Source: Acidobacteriota bacterium
GTDB lineage: Bacteria; Acidobacteriota; Vicinamibacteria; Fen-336
Assembly: GCA_011526565.1 (NCBI GenBank)
Contig: WYBL01000011.1
Span: 1 to 64,000, forward strand
Length of the DNA stretch: 64,000 bases
Reading direction: 5' to 3'
In this document: positions 14,935-24,318 of the stretch, in pieces
Layout of the letters: each line of letters starts with the position of its first letter
Numbering within the stretch: position 1 is the first letter of the stretch
Notes under the pieces: generated by a model
Databases searched by the model: none
What the model was told of the DNA's origin: nothing
The model's input: only the letters and a program-made list of their open reading frames with translations
Position numbers and translations under genes: made by a program

Positions 14935-17529
14935 CTAGCGCTTGCGGGACTGGGCCAGCACGCCCCAGTCGGCGTTGACGTCGATCCGCCGCGGCGACTC
15001 GCGCAGCGGCAGCTCGATTGCGCCGCCCTCGCGTGGCAGCAGGGCCACGTGCTCGCCGTCGCCGCCCGCCGTCGACCAGGTCACCCGCACGGGCACGTCG
15101 CCGGGCAGGTCCGCCGTCGCGATCTCGACCCGCGCCGCCCGCTCGCCGGACGCGCCGTGGAAGCGCCAGCCGAGGCTCGGGATCGCGGTGCCGTGGATGT
15201 AGGCGTCGAACCAGGCGCCGAGCTCACGACGGGACGCGGTCTCCAGCGCCAGGCGCAGGTCGCGGGTGCCGATCTTCTGGAAGCGCCGCTCGCGCTGCAG
15301 CGCCTGCAGTGCCGCCCGGAACGGCTCCTCGCCGACCAGGTTGCGCAGCGTGTGCAGCACCAGCGCCCCCTTGTCGTAGACGACCGCGCGGTAGATCCGC
15401 GCGTCCTGCTGCACGTGGCCGAGGCGGTGGCCGAGCGAGATCGGCCCGTCCGCGCTGTGCTTGACGGCCCAGCGCCCCATCCGCCCCAGCACCGCGCGGA
15501 ACGCGGCCTCGCCGCGCGACTCCCGCACCCACAGCGCCGCCGCGTACTGGGCGAGGCCCTCCGAGATCCAGCGCTCGCGGTAGTTGCGGCCGGCGACGCC
15601 GTGGCCCCACCACTGGTGGGCCAGCTCGTGGGCGAGGAAGAAGCCGGGCACGTCCGAGAAGTTGGCGGGGTCCTCGGGCAGCGGCGTCCGGATCAGTTGC
15701 GGGCGCTCCTGCAGCAGCACCAGGCCCGGCGGGCTGTGGCCGCCCGGCGTGTAACCCTCGATCACGGCAAGGCCGATCCGCGGGTACGGCGGCGGCCCGA
15801 ACTCGCGGGCGAAGAAGTCGACGATCGCGGCGGCGTCGTCGAGCGAGCGCTGGGCCGAGCGGCGCACCCGCGGCACCGCCATCGCCTCCAGCACAGCCCC
15901 GGCCGCGTCGCGGTGCGCCACCTCGACCAGGCGGCCGACGGCGAAGCTGAAGTAGCGCGCCGGCAGGTCCTGGCGGAATCGCACCAGTTGCCGCCCGTCC
16001 GCCTCGCGCTGGCCCTCGCGCACGCCGCCCATCACGACCTGCCGCTCGCGCGGCACCGAGAAGGTGAAGCGGCCCGTCGCGTAGTCGTCGTCGCCGCCCT
16101 GCGGGTGCCACAGCGTGCGGTTGGTGTAGACCGCCACCGGCTCGATCACGACTTCTTCCTCGAGGCTGTTGGCGCCGGAAGGCACGGGCCCGAGCTGCAG
16201 CGCCTCGCGGTCGATCGAGGCCGCGGCGAGGGTGCCGCCGTAGCGCACGGTCAGCGTCAGCTCGCCGGTCTGGCCGGCCAGCCCGCCCAGCGACACGAGC
16301 AGCCCGTTCTGGTTGCGGACCCGGAAGAACAGGTGGCGGCCGCCGGCGTCCGACTCGACCGAGCGCACCGCCAGCGCCTCGTCGAGCCGCAGCCGCAGCG
16401 AGGTGGCGGGGTTCAGCAGCCGCAGCCGCACCCGGGCCACCGCCTCGATCGCGCCGTCGGGTTCCACCCGCGCCTCGACGTCGTGGTGGAGCACGTCGAT
16501 CGGCCGACCGTCGTCTTCGCTGTAGTCGAGCGTGCCGCCGCTGCCCGGGTACATGCAGATCTGGCGGCGGCGCTCGCGGTCGAACAGGCTGATCGACTCC
16601 GGGTCGCCGGCGCTGACGGCGAACGTGAGCGGCCCCTTCGGCCCGTCGAACACGACGACCGCGTCGCCCACGCCCGGCAGCAGCCACCACGGGGCGCCCG
16701 GGATCGCGGCGTCGAGCACGAAGGCGCGGCCCACGTGGCGGTCGTACCAGGCGCGCGCCGCGGCGACGCGCCGCGGCGCCGCCACGTCGGCCTCGAGCCG
16801 GGTCGGCTGCAGCACGCGGCGCAGGTCGGCCGGGTGGAGGCGCACGAACGCGTTCTTCACCTTGCGCACGAGCTGGGGCTGGCCGGAGTAGGCGCGGAGC
16901 TGCTCGCGCTCGGCCGCCGGCTTCGGCGTCACCCGCACCGTGCCTTCGCCCGAGAAGACGAGCACGGTCGGCCCGATGCTCGCGGGCGTCGTGAACAGCG
17001 TGCCCTGGTGCATCTCGAGCTCGAAGTCCTCGAGCACCAGCCGCAGCCCGTCGGCGCGGTAGCCCGCCGGGTCGAGCGAGAGGTGGAGCAGGCCGTCGAC
17101 GCTGCCCCCGGCGTCGCGCGCGACCAGCCGCCAGCCGCCCTCCTGCGGCCGCAGCCGCAGCCGCCACTGTTCCACCCGCCCGCGCGGCTCGGTGATGGTG
17201 ACCACGCGGGCCCCGACTCGCACCGAGCCGTCGGCCAGCGCCTGGGCCGGCTCGAGCAGGATCGACGTGGTCCCCGACCCGAAGTGCGACTGCACGAAGA
17301 ACGCCTCGCCCTCGCGCGCCTCGGGGTCGAGCCCGTCCCACAGCGCGAGCCACGCCGCCTCGTCGCGGGCGGCCCAGGCGGCCTCGATCGCCGCCAGCGC
17401 CGGCGCCAGGTCGGGGCGCGGTGCGGCGGCCTGGCTGGCCCGCGCGGCCGGCGACAGCGGGGCGGGACCGGAGACCAGCAGCGCGAGGGCGAAGGCGGCG
17501 GCGCAGCGAACCGGCAACGCGCGGCTCAC
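14935..17529 (-). CDS. Exported M1-family zinc aminopeptidase
   Basis: 864 residues from GTG with a signal peptide (1-30). A long N-terminal beta-rich region precedes a gluzincin domain with HELAH at 634-638 and the third ligand Glu657 in SEGLAQ, exactly the HExxH-x18-E spacing of M1 enzymes. The usual GxMEN-type exopeptidase loop is replaced by an IEGYTPGGHSPPG-like region, so substrate preference may differ. The GTG overlaps the stop codon of the histidine kinase gene (GTGA), so the two are translationally coupled. Confidence 0.8.
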   Translation of the reverse strand: MSRALPVRCAAAFALALLVSGPAPLSPAARASQAAAPRPDLAPALAAIEAAWAARDEAAWLALWDGLDPEAREGEAFFVQSHFGSGTTSILLEPAQALADGSVRVGARVVTITEPRGRVEQWRLRLRPQEGGWRLVARDAGGSVDGLLHLSLDPAGYRADGLRLVLEDFELEMHQGTLFTTPASIGPTVLVFSGEGTVRVTPKPAAEREQLRAYSGQPQLVRKVKNAFVRLHPADLRRVLQPTRLEADVAAPRRVAAARAWYDRHVGRAFVLDAAIPGAPWWLLPGVGDAVVVFDGPKGPLTFAVSAGDPESISLFDRERRRQICMYPGSGGTLDYSEDDGRPIDVLHHDVEARVEPDGAIEAVARVRLRLLNPATSLRLRLDEALAVRSVESDAGGRHLFFRVRNQNGLLVSLGGLAGQTGELTLTVRYGGTLAAASIDREALQLGPVPSGANSLEEEVVIEPVAVYTNRTLWHPQGGDDDYATGRFTFSVPRERQVVMGGVREGQREADGRQLVRFRQDLPARYFSFAVGRLVEVAHRDAAGAVLEAMAVPRVRRSAQRSLDDAAAIVDFFAREFGPPPYPRIGLAVIEGYTPGGHSPPGLVLLQERPQLIRTPLPEDPANFSDVPGFFLAHELAHQWWGHGVAGRNYRERWISEGLAQYAAALWVRESRGEAAFRAVLGRMGRWAVKHSADGPISLGHRLGHVQQDARIYRAVVYDKGALVLHTLRNLVGEEPFRAALQALQRERRFQKIGTRDLRLALETASRRELGAWFDAYIHGTAIPSLGWRFHGASGERAARVEIATADLPGDVPVRVTWSTAGGDGEHVALLPREGGAIELPLRESPRRIDVNADWGVLAQSRKR

Positions 17530-20273
17530 GCCGACGCCGCCTGGGGGACAGCCGCGCGCGCCTGGCCCCGCGGCAGCCGCACGACGAAGCGGCTGCCGGA
17601 GCCGGGCCGGCTGTCGACGTCGACCTGGCCCGCGTGCAGGCGCACGATCTCCCTCACCAGGTAGAGCCCGACGCCGGTGCCGCCGGCGCGGCGGTTGAGA
17701 CCGCCGTCGGCCATGTAGAACTTGTCGAAGATGCGCGGCAGGTGCTCCGGCGCGATGCCCACGCCCGAGTCCCGGACCTCGACCACCACGTCGTCACCCT
17801 CCAGGCGCCCCCGCACCTCGACCCGGCCGCCGGCAGCCGTGTACTTCACTGCATTGTCGACCAGCTTGCGCACGACCTGCACGAGCAGCCCGCCGTCCGC
17901 GCGCAACCGCGGGGCGGGGACGGGCAGCGAGACCTCCAGCGTCAGCCCCTTCTTGTCGGCGGCGGCGCGCAGCGGCTCGAGGCCCGTGGCGACCAGTTCC
18001 TCGAGGTCGTGGTCCTGGAGCTGCAGCGTCTGCTCGGCCATGCCCTGCTCGACGCGGCTGACCTCGATCAGGGTGTCGACCATGTCGATCACCCGGTCGC
18101 AGCTCTCGACGATCACCTTCATCGCGTCCGCCTGCGCCTTCTCCGGGACCGGTCCCGAGTCGCGCAGGAACTCGGCGTAGCCCTTGATCACGGTCAGCGG
18201 CGTGCGGAACTCGTGGCTGACGTTGCGCAGGTACTGCTGGCGCTGTCGATCCGCCTCCTGCAGCCGGCGGTTGTTGAGGGTGGCCTGCTCGAGGTGCTCG
18301 CGCGCCGCCTCCAGCAGCCGCGCGTTGTCGATCGCGATCGCGGCTTCGGCCGCGAACGCGGCCATCAGCTCCTGCTCCTCGGCGGTGAACTGGCGCGGCG
18401 TCTTGGTCACCACCTCGAGCGTGCCGAGCGTCTCGCCGCGGCGCTGCATCGGTACGCACAGGAACGAACGGTAACCGAAGCGCTGCACCATGTCGCCGAA
18501 CTTCAGTCGCGGGTCGGCCAGCATGTCCTCGATCGCCAGCGGCCGGCCGTGCTCCATCACCCAGCCGGACAGGCTCTCGCCGACGCGGATGTCCTCGAAC
18601 GTGGCTGTCACCTCGGGCTCCAGGCCCTCCTGGGCGGCGACGTTCAGCACGTCTCCTTCGCGCAGCAGCAGCAGGCAGTGGTGGGTGCCCATCAACTGGT
18701 TCACGCTGCGGCACACGAGCGGCAGGATCTCGTGCAGGTCGTTGCGCTCGAGCACCCGGGCGCCGACCTCGAGCAGCGACTCGAACTCCAGGGTGCGGCG
18801 CCGCGCCGAGTCGAGCAGCCGGGCGTTGTCGAGCGCGATCGCGACGTGGCGCGAGAGCAGCTCCAGCACGGCGAGGTCCGAGCGCGAGAAGGCCTCGGCC
18901 CGGGCCCGGCCCACGCACAGGCAGCCGATCACGCGGCCCTTGGAGATGAGCGGCACCGATGCGACCGCCCGCATCCCGGGGCCGGCCAGCAGTTCGTCGA
19001 CGTGGGCCGGCTCCGGCTCGCTGCCGTCGGCGCACCAGGCGACCGGCCGCAGCAGCGCCCAGGCCACGGCGGAGGACGGGATGCGGGCCTTGACGCGCCG
19101 GGCGGCGGTGCCGAAGGCCGCGACGTCGAGCCCGCTGCCGGCCTCCTCGGGGGTCGCGATCGAGAGACGGTCGAAGGGCACCAGCCGGCGCGCCTCCTCG
19201 GCTGCCACCGCGAAGACGTCTTCCAGGGTCAGCGACAGGTTGACGGCGTTGGCGACCTCGTTGATCGCCGCCAGCCGTTCGGCCTGGGCCTTGACCTCCT
19301 GCTCCATGCCGCGCTCGCGGGTCACGTCGCGCAAGGTCGCGATCACCGAGCGCCGGCCTTCGAACTCGACGGAGCCGGCCTTGACCTGGACCAGCAGCGG
19401 CGCGCCGCTCGGGCCCAGCAGCCGCGCCTCGAAGCCGCCTGCCGTGGCCTGGCTCGCCTCCCACGCGCGGTAGCGCTCGGCCAGCGCGGGCCGGTCGTCC
19501 GCGGGGACCAGGTCGCCGAAACCGCGGCCGACGATCTGCTCCGCCCCCAGGCCCGTCATCGCCTGGAACACCTCGTTGGCGTAGGCCACGCGGCCGTCGT
19601 GCACGATCAGCACACCGTCCTGGATGCGCTCGAGCAGCCGCCGGTAGCGCTCCTCGCTGCTGCGCAGCGCCTGCAGCGTCTGGCCCTGCTCGTCGACGCT
19701 GCGCCCGAGCTGAACGTTGGCGCCCTGCAGCGACTCGTTCGCCGCGGCCAGGCGGCGCTGCACGTCGCGCAGGTGGGCGGAGGTGGCGCCGCCCATCAGC
19801 GCGCACCAGACGAGGGCGACCGCGTGCAGGCCGCCCTCCGGGTGATCGGGAGTGGCGCGGCCCAGCGCGAGCACGATGGCGGCGTCGACGACGCCGAACG
19901 CCAGCGCGTAGCGCAGGCCCTTGCGGATCGAGACCGCGACCACGTGCGGGTAGAGCAGCAGCCAGATCGGGCTCTCCAGCCCGCCGGAGCACCAGGCCCC
20001 GGCCCCGACCGTCAGCGCGTCGACCAGGTCGTGCAGCACCTTCAGCCAGCGCGCCTGCGGGCGGCGCCGCAGCCAGAGATAGGCCGCGGTGGCGAAGACG
20101 GCGTAGCCGACGGCGATCGCGAGCGCGAGCTGGGGACGCATCCGCGGGCTCTGCCACAGCAGCCCCAGGGCCAGCAGGCCGAGCAGCAGCGACAAGCCGC
20201 GGTTGGCCACGGTGGTCAGCGCCCCGCGCCTGTACAGGCCCGTGTTGAAGGAAGGCGCCGACGCCGCGTCCAT
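17526..20273 (-). CDS. Membrane PAS/GAF sensor histidine kinase
   Basis: 915 residues from ATG 20273, which has an AGGAG site. About five transmembrane helices (20-170) are followed by a coiled linker, one PAS domain (about 215-330), two GAF domains (about 360-510 and 535-670), a HisKA domain with His687 in NVSHEFRTP, and an HATPase with the N box (DNAVKY), DSGVGI, GTGVGLYL. No response regulator is encoded nearby, so the partner is unknown. A -10-like TATACT lies upstream on the minus strand. The gene drives the M1 peptidase by overlap. Confidence 0.85.
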   Translation of the reverse strand: MDAASAPSFNTGLYRRGALTTVANRGLSLLLGLLALGLLWQSPRMRPQLALAIAVGYAVFATAAYLWLRRRPQARWLKVLHDLVDALTVGAGAWCSGGLESPIWLLLYPHVVAVSIRKGLRYALAFGVVDAAIVLALGRATPDHPEGGLHAVALVWCALMGGATSAHLRDVQRRLAAANESLQGANVQLGRSVDEQGQTLQALRSSEERYRRLLERIQDGVLIVHDGRVAYANEVFQAMTGLGAEQIVGRGFGDLVPADDRPALAERYRAWEASQATAGGFEARLLGPSGAPLLVQVKAGSVEFEGRRSVIATLRDVTRERGMEQEVKAQAERLAAINEVANAVNLSLTLEDVFAVAAEEARRLVPFDRLSIATPEEAGSGLDVAAFGTAARRVKARIPSSAVAWALLRPVAWCADGSEPEPAHVDELLAGPGMRAVASVPLISKGRVIGCLCVGRARAEAFSRSDLAVLELLSRHVAIALDNARLLDSARRRTLEFESLLEVGARVLERNDLHEILPLVCRSVNQLMGTHHCLLLLREGDVLNVAAQEGLEPEVTATFEDIRVGESLSGWVMEHGRPLAIEDMLADPRLKFGDMVQRFGYRSFLCVPMQRRGETLGTLEVVTKTPRQFTAEEQELMAAFAAEAAIAIDNARLLEAAREHLEQATLNNRRLQEADRQRQQYLRNVSHEFRTPLTVIKGYAEFLRDSGPVPEKAQADAMKVIVESCDRVIDMVDTLIEVSRVEQGMAEQTLQLQDHDLEELVATGLEPLRAAADKKGLTLEVSLPVPAPRLRADGGLLVQVVRKLVDNAVKYTAAGGRVEVRGRLEGDDVVVEVRDSGVGIAPEHLPRIFDKFYMADGGLNRRAGGTGVGLYLVREIVRLHAGQVDVDSRPGSGSRFVVRLPRGQARAAVPQAASA

Positions 20274-20308
20274 AGGCTCCTGCCGATGCTCGCCTTTCGA
20301 GTGAGGCG

Positions 20309-20314
20309 AGTATA
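20309..20314 (-). promoter_or_regulatory. TATACT -10 box of the histidine kinase-peptidase operon
   Basis: On the minus strand TATACT sits 35 bases before ATG 20273. CAGACC at 20337-20332 is a weak -35 with 17-base spacing. It is divergent from the TlpA gene promoter. Confidence 0.4.
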
Positions 20315-20347
20315 CCGGCCGCGCCGGGTCCGGTCTGCCGCGCGTGC

Positions 20348-20353
20348 GATAAT
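20348..20353 (+). promoter_or_regulatory. GATAAT -10 box, near-leaderless start of the TlpA gene
   Basis: GATAAT ends eight bases before ATG 20362, and there is no Shine-Dalgarno in between. Confidence 0.4.
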
Positions 20354-20361
20354 CGAAGCTC

Positions 20362-20865
20362 ATGCCGCGCCGCCTCGCACTCCTCCTCGTCGCGCTCGTC
20401 GCGGCCGCCTGCTCGGGCCCGAAGAGCGGCCCGCTCGGCGCCGCTCCCGCCTTCGACCTGCCTGCCGCCGGCGGCGGGCGGATCTCGCTCGCTTCGCTGC
20501 AGGGCAAGGTGGTCGTGCTCGACTTCTGGGCGACGTGGTGCACGCCGTGCCTGGTCGAGATCCCCGACTACCGGGAGTTCTGGCACAAGAACCGCGAGCG
20601 CGGGGTCGAACTGGTCGGCGTCGTGGTCGACTCGGGCGAGCCCGAGGAGATCCGCGCCTTCCTGCGCGAAGAAAAGGTGGAGTGGCCGCAGGCGCTGGGC
20701 GACGACGAGATCAGCCTCGCCTACGGCGCCACCGACGGGCTGCCGACGACGTTCGTGATCGACCAGCAGGGCACCATCCGCCGCAAGATGCTCGGCATCG
20801 GCCCCGAGAAGATGAAGACCCTGCAGCGCACCGTGGACGAGGCCCTCGCCGCGGCGGCGCCCTGA
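20362..20865 (+). CDS. TlpA-like thioredoxin-fold lipoprotein
   Basis: 167 residues with a lipoprotein signal (lipobox LVAAAC, Cys17). The thioredoxin/AhpC-TSA domain has the redox motif WCTPC (Cys60, Cys63) and a cis-Pro at GLPTTFVID. It is expected to be anchored in the periplasm and to reduce disulfides, for example during cytochrome or protein maturation. Divergent from the histidine kinase; the Mrp gene follows after 38 bases. Confidence 0.85.
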   Translation: MPRRLALLLVALVAAACSGPKSGPLGAAPAFDLPAAGGGRISLASLQGKVVVLDFWATWCTPCLVEIPDYREFWHKNRERGVELVGVVVDSGEPEEIRAFLREEKVEWPQALGDDEISLAYGATDGLPTTFVIDQQGTIRRKMLGIGPEKMKTLQRTVDEALAAAAP

Positions 20866-20903
20866 CGTTTTCCCGCCATCCTCATTCCCCGGAGAGAAAC
20901 GCC

Positions 20904-21977
20904 GTGACCGTGACCCAGGACCAGGTGCTCGACGTGCTGCGCAAGGTGCAGGATCCCGACCTGCACAAGGACATCGTGACGCTCGGCTTCGTGAAGGAAG
21001 TCAAGATCGCCGGCGGCGAGGTCGACTTCACGATCGAGTTGACGACGCCGGCGTGCCCGGTCAAGGACCAGCTCAAGAGCCAGGCCGAGACGCTCGTCGC
21101 CGGCCTTCCCGGCGTCACCGCAGCGCGCGCGAAAATGACGGCCGACACCCGCGCCCGCGGCGGCATGGGCAAGCAGGAGGTGCCGGGCATCCGCAACATC
21201 GTCGCGGTCGGCGCCGGCAAGGGCGGTGTCGGCAAGTCGACCACCTCGGTCAACCTGGCGCTGGCGCTGGCGCGGCGCGGGGCTCGCGTCGGCATCATGG
21301 ACGCGGACGTCTACGGGCCGAACCTGCCGCAGATGCTCGGCATCGACGCCCAGCCCGAGGTCACGGAAGACAAGAAGATGCTGCCGCCCGAGGGCCACGG
21401 CATCAAGGCGATCTCGATCGGCATGCTGGTGCCGCCCGACCAGGCCGTGATCTGGCGCGGGCCGATGCTGCACGGCGCCGTGCAGCAGTTCATGCGCGAC
21501 GTGGCATGGGGCGAACTCGACTACCTGATCGTCGACCTGCCGCCCGGCACCGGCGACGTCACGCTGTCGCTGTCGCAGAGCGTGCCGGTCGCGGGCGCGG
21601 TCGTCGTCACCACGCCGCAGGGGGTGTCGGTCTCCGACGTGCGCAAGGCGGTCGGCATGTTCCGCCAGCTCAACATCCCGGTGCTCGGCGTGGTCGAGAA
21701 CATGAGCTACTTCGTGTGCGGCCACTGCAACGAGCGCACGGACATCTTCGGCAGCGGCGGCGGCCGCAAGATGGCCGAGGACATGAACCTCAACTTCCTC
21801 GGCGAGGTCCCGATCGACACCCGGGTCCGCGAGGGCGGGGACGAGGGCAAGCCGATCGTGGTCGCCGCCCCGGACGCGCCGGCGGCGAAGGCGTTCGACG
21901 AGATCGCCGGCCGCATCGCCCAGCGCGTCGCGATCCAGGCGATGCGCATCCCGCTGAAGATCGTCCAGGCGGACTGA
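20904..21977 (+). CDS. mrp: Mrp/ApbC-type iron-sulfur carrier P-loop ATPase
   Basis: 357 residues from GTG (site GGAGAG). An N-terminal DUF59/MIP18-like domain (about 5-80) with TTPACPVKD precedes a ParA-like ATPase with the deviant Walker A GKGGVGKST (Lys111). The Fe-S-binding CxxC is Cys272-Cys275 (VCGHC). Mrp proteins bind and transfer Fe-S clusters in the cytosol. Length and domain order are canonical. Confidence 0.92.
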   Translation: MTVTQDQVLDVLRKVQDPDLHKDIVTLGFVKEVKIAGGEVDFTIELTTPACPVKDQLKSQAETLVAGLPGVTAARAKMTADTRARGGMGKQEVPGIRNIVAVGAGKGGVGKSTTSVNLALALARRGARVGIMDADVYGPNLPQMLGIDAQPEVTEDKKMLPPEGHGIKAISIGMLVPPDQAVIWRGPMLHGAVQQFMRDVAWGELDYLIVDLPPGTGDVTLSLSQSVPVAGAVVVTTPQGVSVSDVRKAVGMFRQLNIPVLGVVENMSYFVCGHCNERTDIFGSGGGRKMAEDMNLNFLGEVPIDTRVREGGDEGKPIVVAAPDAPAAKAFDEIAGRIAQRVAIQAMRIPLKIVQAD

Positions 21978-21987
21978 GGCGGAGCCG

Positions 21988-22305
21988 TCAACCTCTCGGG
22001 GCCGGCGGCGGCCCCTCGTGCAACAGCACCAGCAGCGAGAGCCCCAGCCCGAAGGCGAAGCTCGGATACAGCGCGGCTGCGCCCAGCACTGCGGCGGCGG
22101 CGGGGAGCAGGGCGAGCCGCGCGTGGTGGAAGAGGTAGTCGAGCGCGACCCAGACCAGGAAGGCGAGGCCGGCCGCCCCCGCCAGGCCGAGTGCCGCTGC
22201 GGCGAGACAGGGCACGTCGCTGCACGCGCGGAGGTCCGGCCAGCTCCCCGCGAGTCCCGCCGCCAGGAGCGCGACGGCCGCCAGACGCAGTACCTGGCGC
22301 CCCAC
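21988..22305 (-). CDS. Small membrane protein, HHARL family member 1
   Basis: 105 residues from GTG 22305, with three or four hydrophobic helices and a central HHARLALLPAAAAVLG-type segment ending in PSFAFGLGLSLLVLLHEG. The gene at 33544 encodes a clear paralog over this core. No named family recognised. TAGGAT (22317-22312 on the minus strand) is six bases from the GTG, a leaderless arrangement. Confidence 0.6.
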   Translation of the reverse strand: MGRQVLRLAAVALLAAGLAGSWPDLRACSDVPCLAAAALGLAGAAGLAFLVWVALDYLFHHARLALLPAAAAVLGAAALYPSFAFGLGLSLLVLLHEGPPPAPRG

Positions 22306-22311
22306 GGGGGG

Positions 22312-22317
22312 ATCCTA
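22312..22317 (-). promoter_or_regulatory. TAGGAT -10 box, leaderless start
   Basis: Six C residues separate TAGGAT from GTG 22305 on the minus strand, so the predicted transcription start coincides with the start codon. Confidence 0.45.
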
Positions 22318-22366
22318 TAGCCCAGTCCCCCGGCCGTGAGCGCCGCCCGGAACTTTTCAGGGCACA

Positions 22367-22403
22367 TTGCGTATGTCAACATGTTCGGCGTTGCGTATTG
22401 ACA
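22367..22403 (+). promoter_or_regulatory. Candidate Lrp/AsnC operator upstream of the regulator gene
   Basis: TTGCGTAT occurs twice (22367-22374 and 22391-22398). Each copy leads into half of an inverted repeat, TGTCAA (22374-22379) and TTGACA (22398-22403), centres 24 bases apart. This sits 17 bases before the GTG of the Lrp-type gene, as expected for autoregulation by an AsnC/Lrp dimer. Confidence 0.5.
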
Positions 22404-22419
22404 TTCGCGGAGAGCTTCC

Positions 22420-22959
22420 GTGACGGGCAGCAGGGCGGGCGGACCGAAGGACGGCGGGCGCGGATCGGGGCTGGACGCCACGGACCGCGCGCTGCTGCTC
22501 GCGCTCTCGCGCGACGGGCGGCGGCCTGGGGCCGACCTGGCCAAGGACCTCGGCATCTCGCGGCAGGCCGTGGCGGAGCGCATCAAGGACCTCGAGCGGC
22601 GGCGGGTGATCCGCGGCTACCGCGCCGACGTCGACCCCGGGGCCCTGGGCCTCGCGGTGCAGGCCCAGATCCGGCTCACGCTGCTCGGCAGCGCGGGTCC
22701 GGGGCGCGAGCGCGAGGTGGCGAAGCTCCTGGCGCACAGCCCGCTGGTGCGCTCGGTGTACCGGGTCAGCGGCGAGGACTGCTTCGTCGTCCACCTCGTG
22801 TGCCGCGGGATCGGCGACGTGAACGGCCTGCTCGCGCAACTGGCGGCGACCCGCGCCGTGCAGTCGTCGCGCACGTCCTTCGTGCTGGAGACGCTGGTCG
22901 AGAAGGGGGGGCTGGGTCCGCTCGAGCCCGCGCTGGTGCTCGAGGAGGAGTCGTCGTGA
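22420..22959 (+). CDS. Lrp/AsnC-family transcriptional regulator
   Basis: 179 residues from GTG (site GGAGAG). The winged HTH (about 20-75) contains LDATDRALLLALSRDGR and DLGISRQAVAERIKDLERRRVIRGY, the AsnC-type signature. The C-terminal RAM/effector domain (about 85-165) follows. The gene overlaps the EamA exporter by GTGA, so the regulator probably controls export of an amino acid or related metabolite, as with other Lrp-exporter pairs. A repeated upstream motif suggests self-control. Confidence 0.88.
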   Translation: MTGSRAGGPKDGGRGSGLDATDRALLLALSRDGRRPGADLAKDLGISRQAVAERIKDLERRRVIRGYRADVDPGALGLAVQAQIRLTLLGSAGPGREREVAKLLAHSPLVRSVYRVSGEDCFVVHLVCRGIGDVNGLLAQLAATRAVQSSRTSFVLETLVEKGGLGPLEPALVLEEESS

Positions 22960-23897
22960 AGCCGACGCCGTCGTTCCTGCCGTGGCTCGCCCTGTTCACG
23001 ATCTACGTGGTCTGGGGCTCCACCTACCTGGCGATCCGGATCGTCGTGCACGACATGCCGCCGTTCGCCGCGGCGTCCGTGCGCTTCCTGCTCGCGGGCC
23101 TGATCATGGGCCTGGCGGCAACCCGCTTCGATCGCGCGAACGGCTGGCCCACGCGCCGCCAGTGGCTCGACTACGGTCTCGTCGGCCTGCTGCTGCTGGC
23201 CTTCGGCAACGGCCTCGTGATGTGGGCGGAGCGCACCGTGCCGTCGGGTATCGCGGCGCTGGTGGTCGCCACCGTGCCGCTGTGGCTGACGCTGATGGAG
23301 GGCGTGCTCTCGCGCGGCGCCTCGTGGACGGCGCGGGCCTGGGTCGGCGTCGCGATCGGGCTGCTCGGCGTCGGCTTCGTGGCCGAGCCCGGAGGCGCCG
23401 ACTTCGCCGCCCAGTGGCCCGGCATCCTGGCGCTGCAGGTCGCGGCGCTCAGTTGGTGCGCGGGCTCGCTGTACGTGAAGCGCGTGCCGCAGAAGCTGCC
23501 CGTGGTCTCGGCCTCGGCGGTGCAGATGCTGGTCGGCGGCGCGGCCCTCGTGCTCGAATCGCTGGCCAGGGGCGAAGACTGGAGCCGCCTGCTGTCGGCG
23601 CCGCCCGCGGCCTGGGGCGGCCTGCTCTACCTCGTGATCGCCGGCTCGCTGATCGGCTTCACCGCCTTCGCCTACTGCCTGACGGTGATGCCGGCGAGCG
23701 TGGTCGGCACCTACGCCTACGTGAACCCGGTGGTGGCGGTGGCGCTCGGCTTCCTGATCCTCGACGAGCCGTTGACCCGCGGCGTGCTGTGGGGCGGCGC
23801 GATGATCGTGCTGGCGGTCGTGCTCGCCACCACGGGCACCAAGCCCGTCCAGTCCCCGTCGACCCCGCAGGCGGAGCCCGAGCGCAAGGCCGCGTAG
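22956..23897 (+). CDS. EamA/DMT-family metabolite exporter
   Basis: 313 residues, about ten transmembrane helices in two EamA repeats. The first begins FTIYVVWGSTYLAIR, the second ends YVNPVVAVALGFLILDEPLT, a typical DMT pattern close to YedA/RhaT-like exporters. It is translationally coupled to the Lrp-type regulator. Likely exports an amino acid or a toxic metabolite across the inner membrane. Confidence 0.85.
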   Translation: MKPTPSFLPWLALFTIYVVWGSTYLAIRIVVHDMPPFAAASVRFLLAGLIMGLAATRFDRANGWPTRRQWLDYGLVGLLLLAFGNGLVMWAERTVPSGIAALVVATVPLWLTLMEGVLSRGASWTARAWVGVAIGLLGVGFVAEPGGADFAAQWPGILALQVAALSWCAGSLYVKRVPQKLPVVSASAVQMLVGGAALVLESLARGEDWSRLLSAPPAAWGGLLYLVIAGSLIGFTAFAYCLTVMPASVVGTYAYVNPVVAVALGFLILDEPLTRGVLWGGAMIVLAVVLATTGTKPVQSPSTPQAEPERKAA

Positions 23898-23951
23898 CCG
23901 CGATCACCCCCGGGTGTCCCGGCCGCGGTTCGGCGCGACAATCGCCGGACC

Positions 23952-24272
23952 GTGGCCAGGCACTCCCGGGACAGCGGCCCCCTGCGCGGCGAGGAGTCCG
24001 CCTGGTGGGTCTCCGTCGTGGGGCGTCCGCTGGTGCTCGTCCTGTGGTGCTTCTTCGGCTGGGGCACGCTGATGCTGGTCGCGCTGCTCCACTCGGCGCT
24101 CGACGTAGGCCTCGCCGAGACTCTCGCACGGCTCCGGCCCGACCAGGAACACGGCATCGCGGGGCTGGTGAACCTGCTCTGCGCCGCCGTCGCGGCCGGC
24201 ATCTGGCTGCTGATCGCCTGGAACCTCTGGCTCCGCCGGCACCCCGCCTCCGACCCGCCGCGAGACCCCTGA
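23952..24272 (+). CDS. Two-helix membrane protein (106 aa)
   Basis: GTG 23952 follows GACAAT (23937-23942) by nine bases, a near-leaderless layout. Hydrophobic helices lie at about residues 27-48 and 70-90, and a Trp-rich segment (AWW, LWCFFGWG) precedes the first. No family recognised. Convergent with the CDF gene. Confidence 0.5.
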   Translation: MARHSRDSGPLRGEESAWWVSVVGRPLVLVLWCFFGWGTLMLVALLHSALDVGLAETLARLRPDQEHGIAGLVNLLCAAVAAGIWLLIAWNLWLRRHPASDPPRDP

Positions 24273-24318
24273 GCGACCCTCCCGGCGCAGCGGGTCGGGC
24301 CTCACGGCCCGCGCGACC

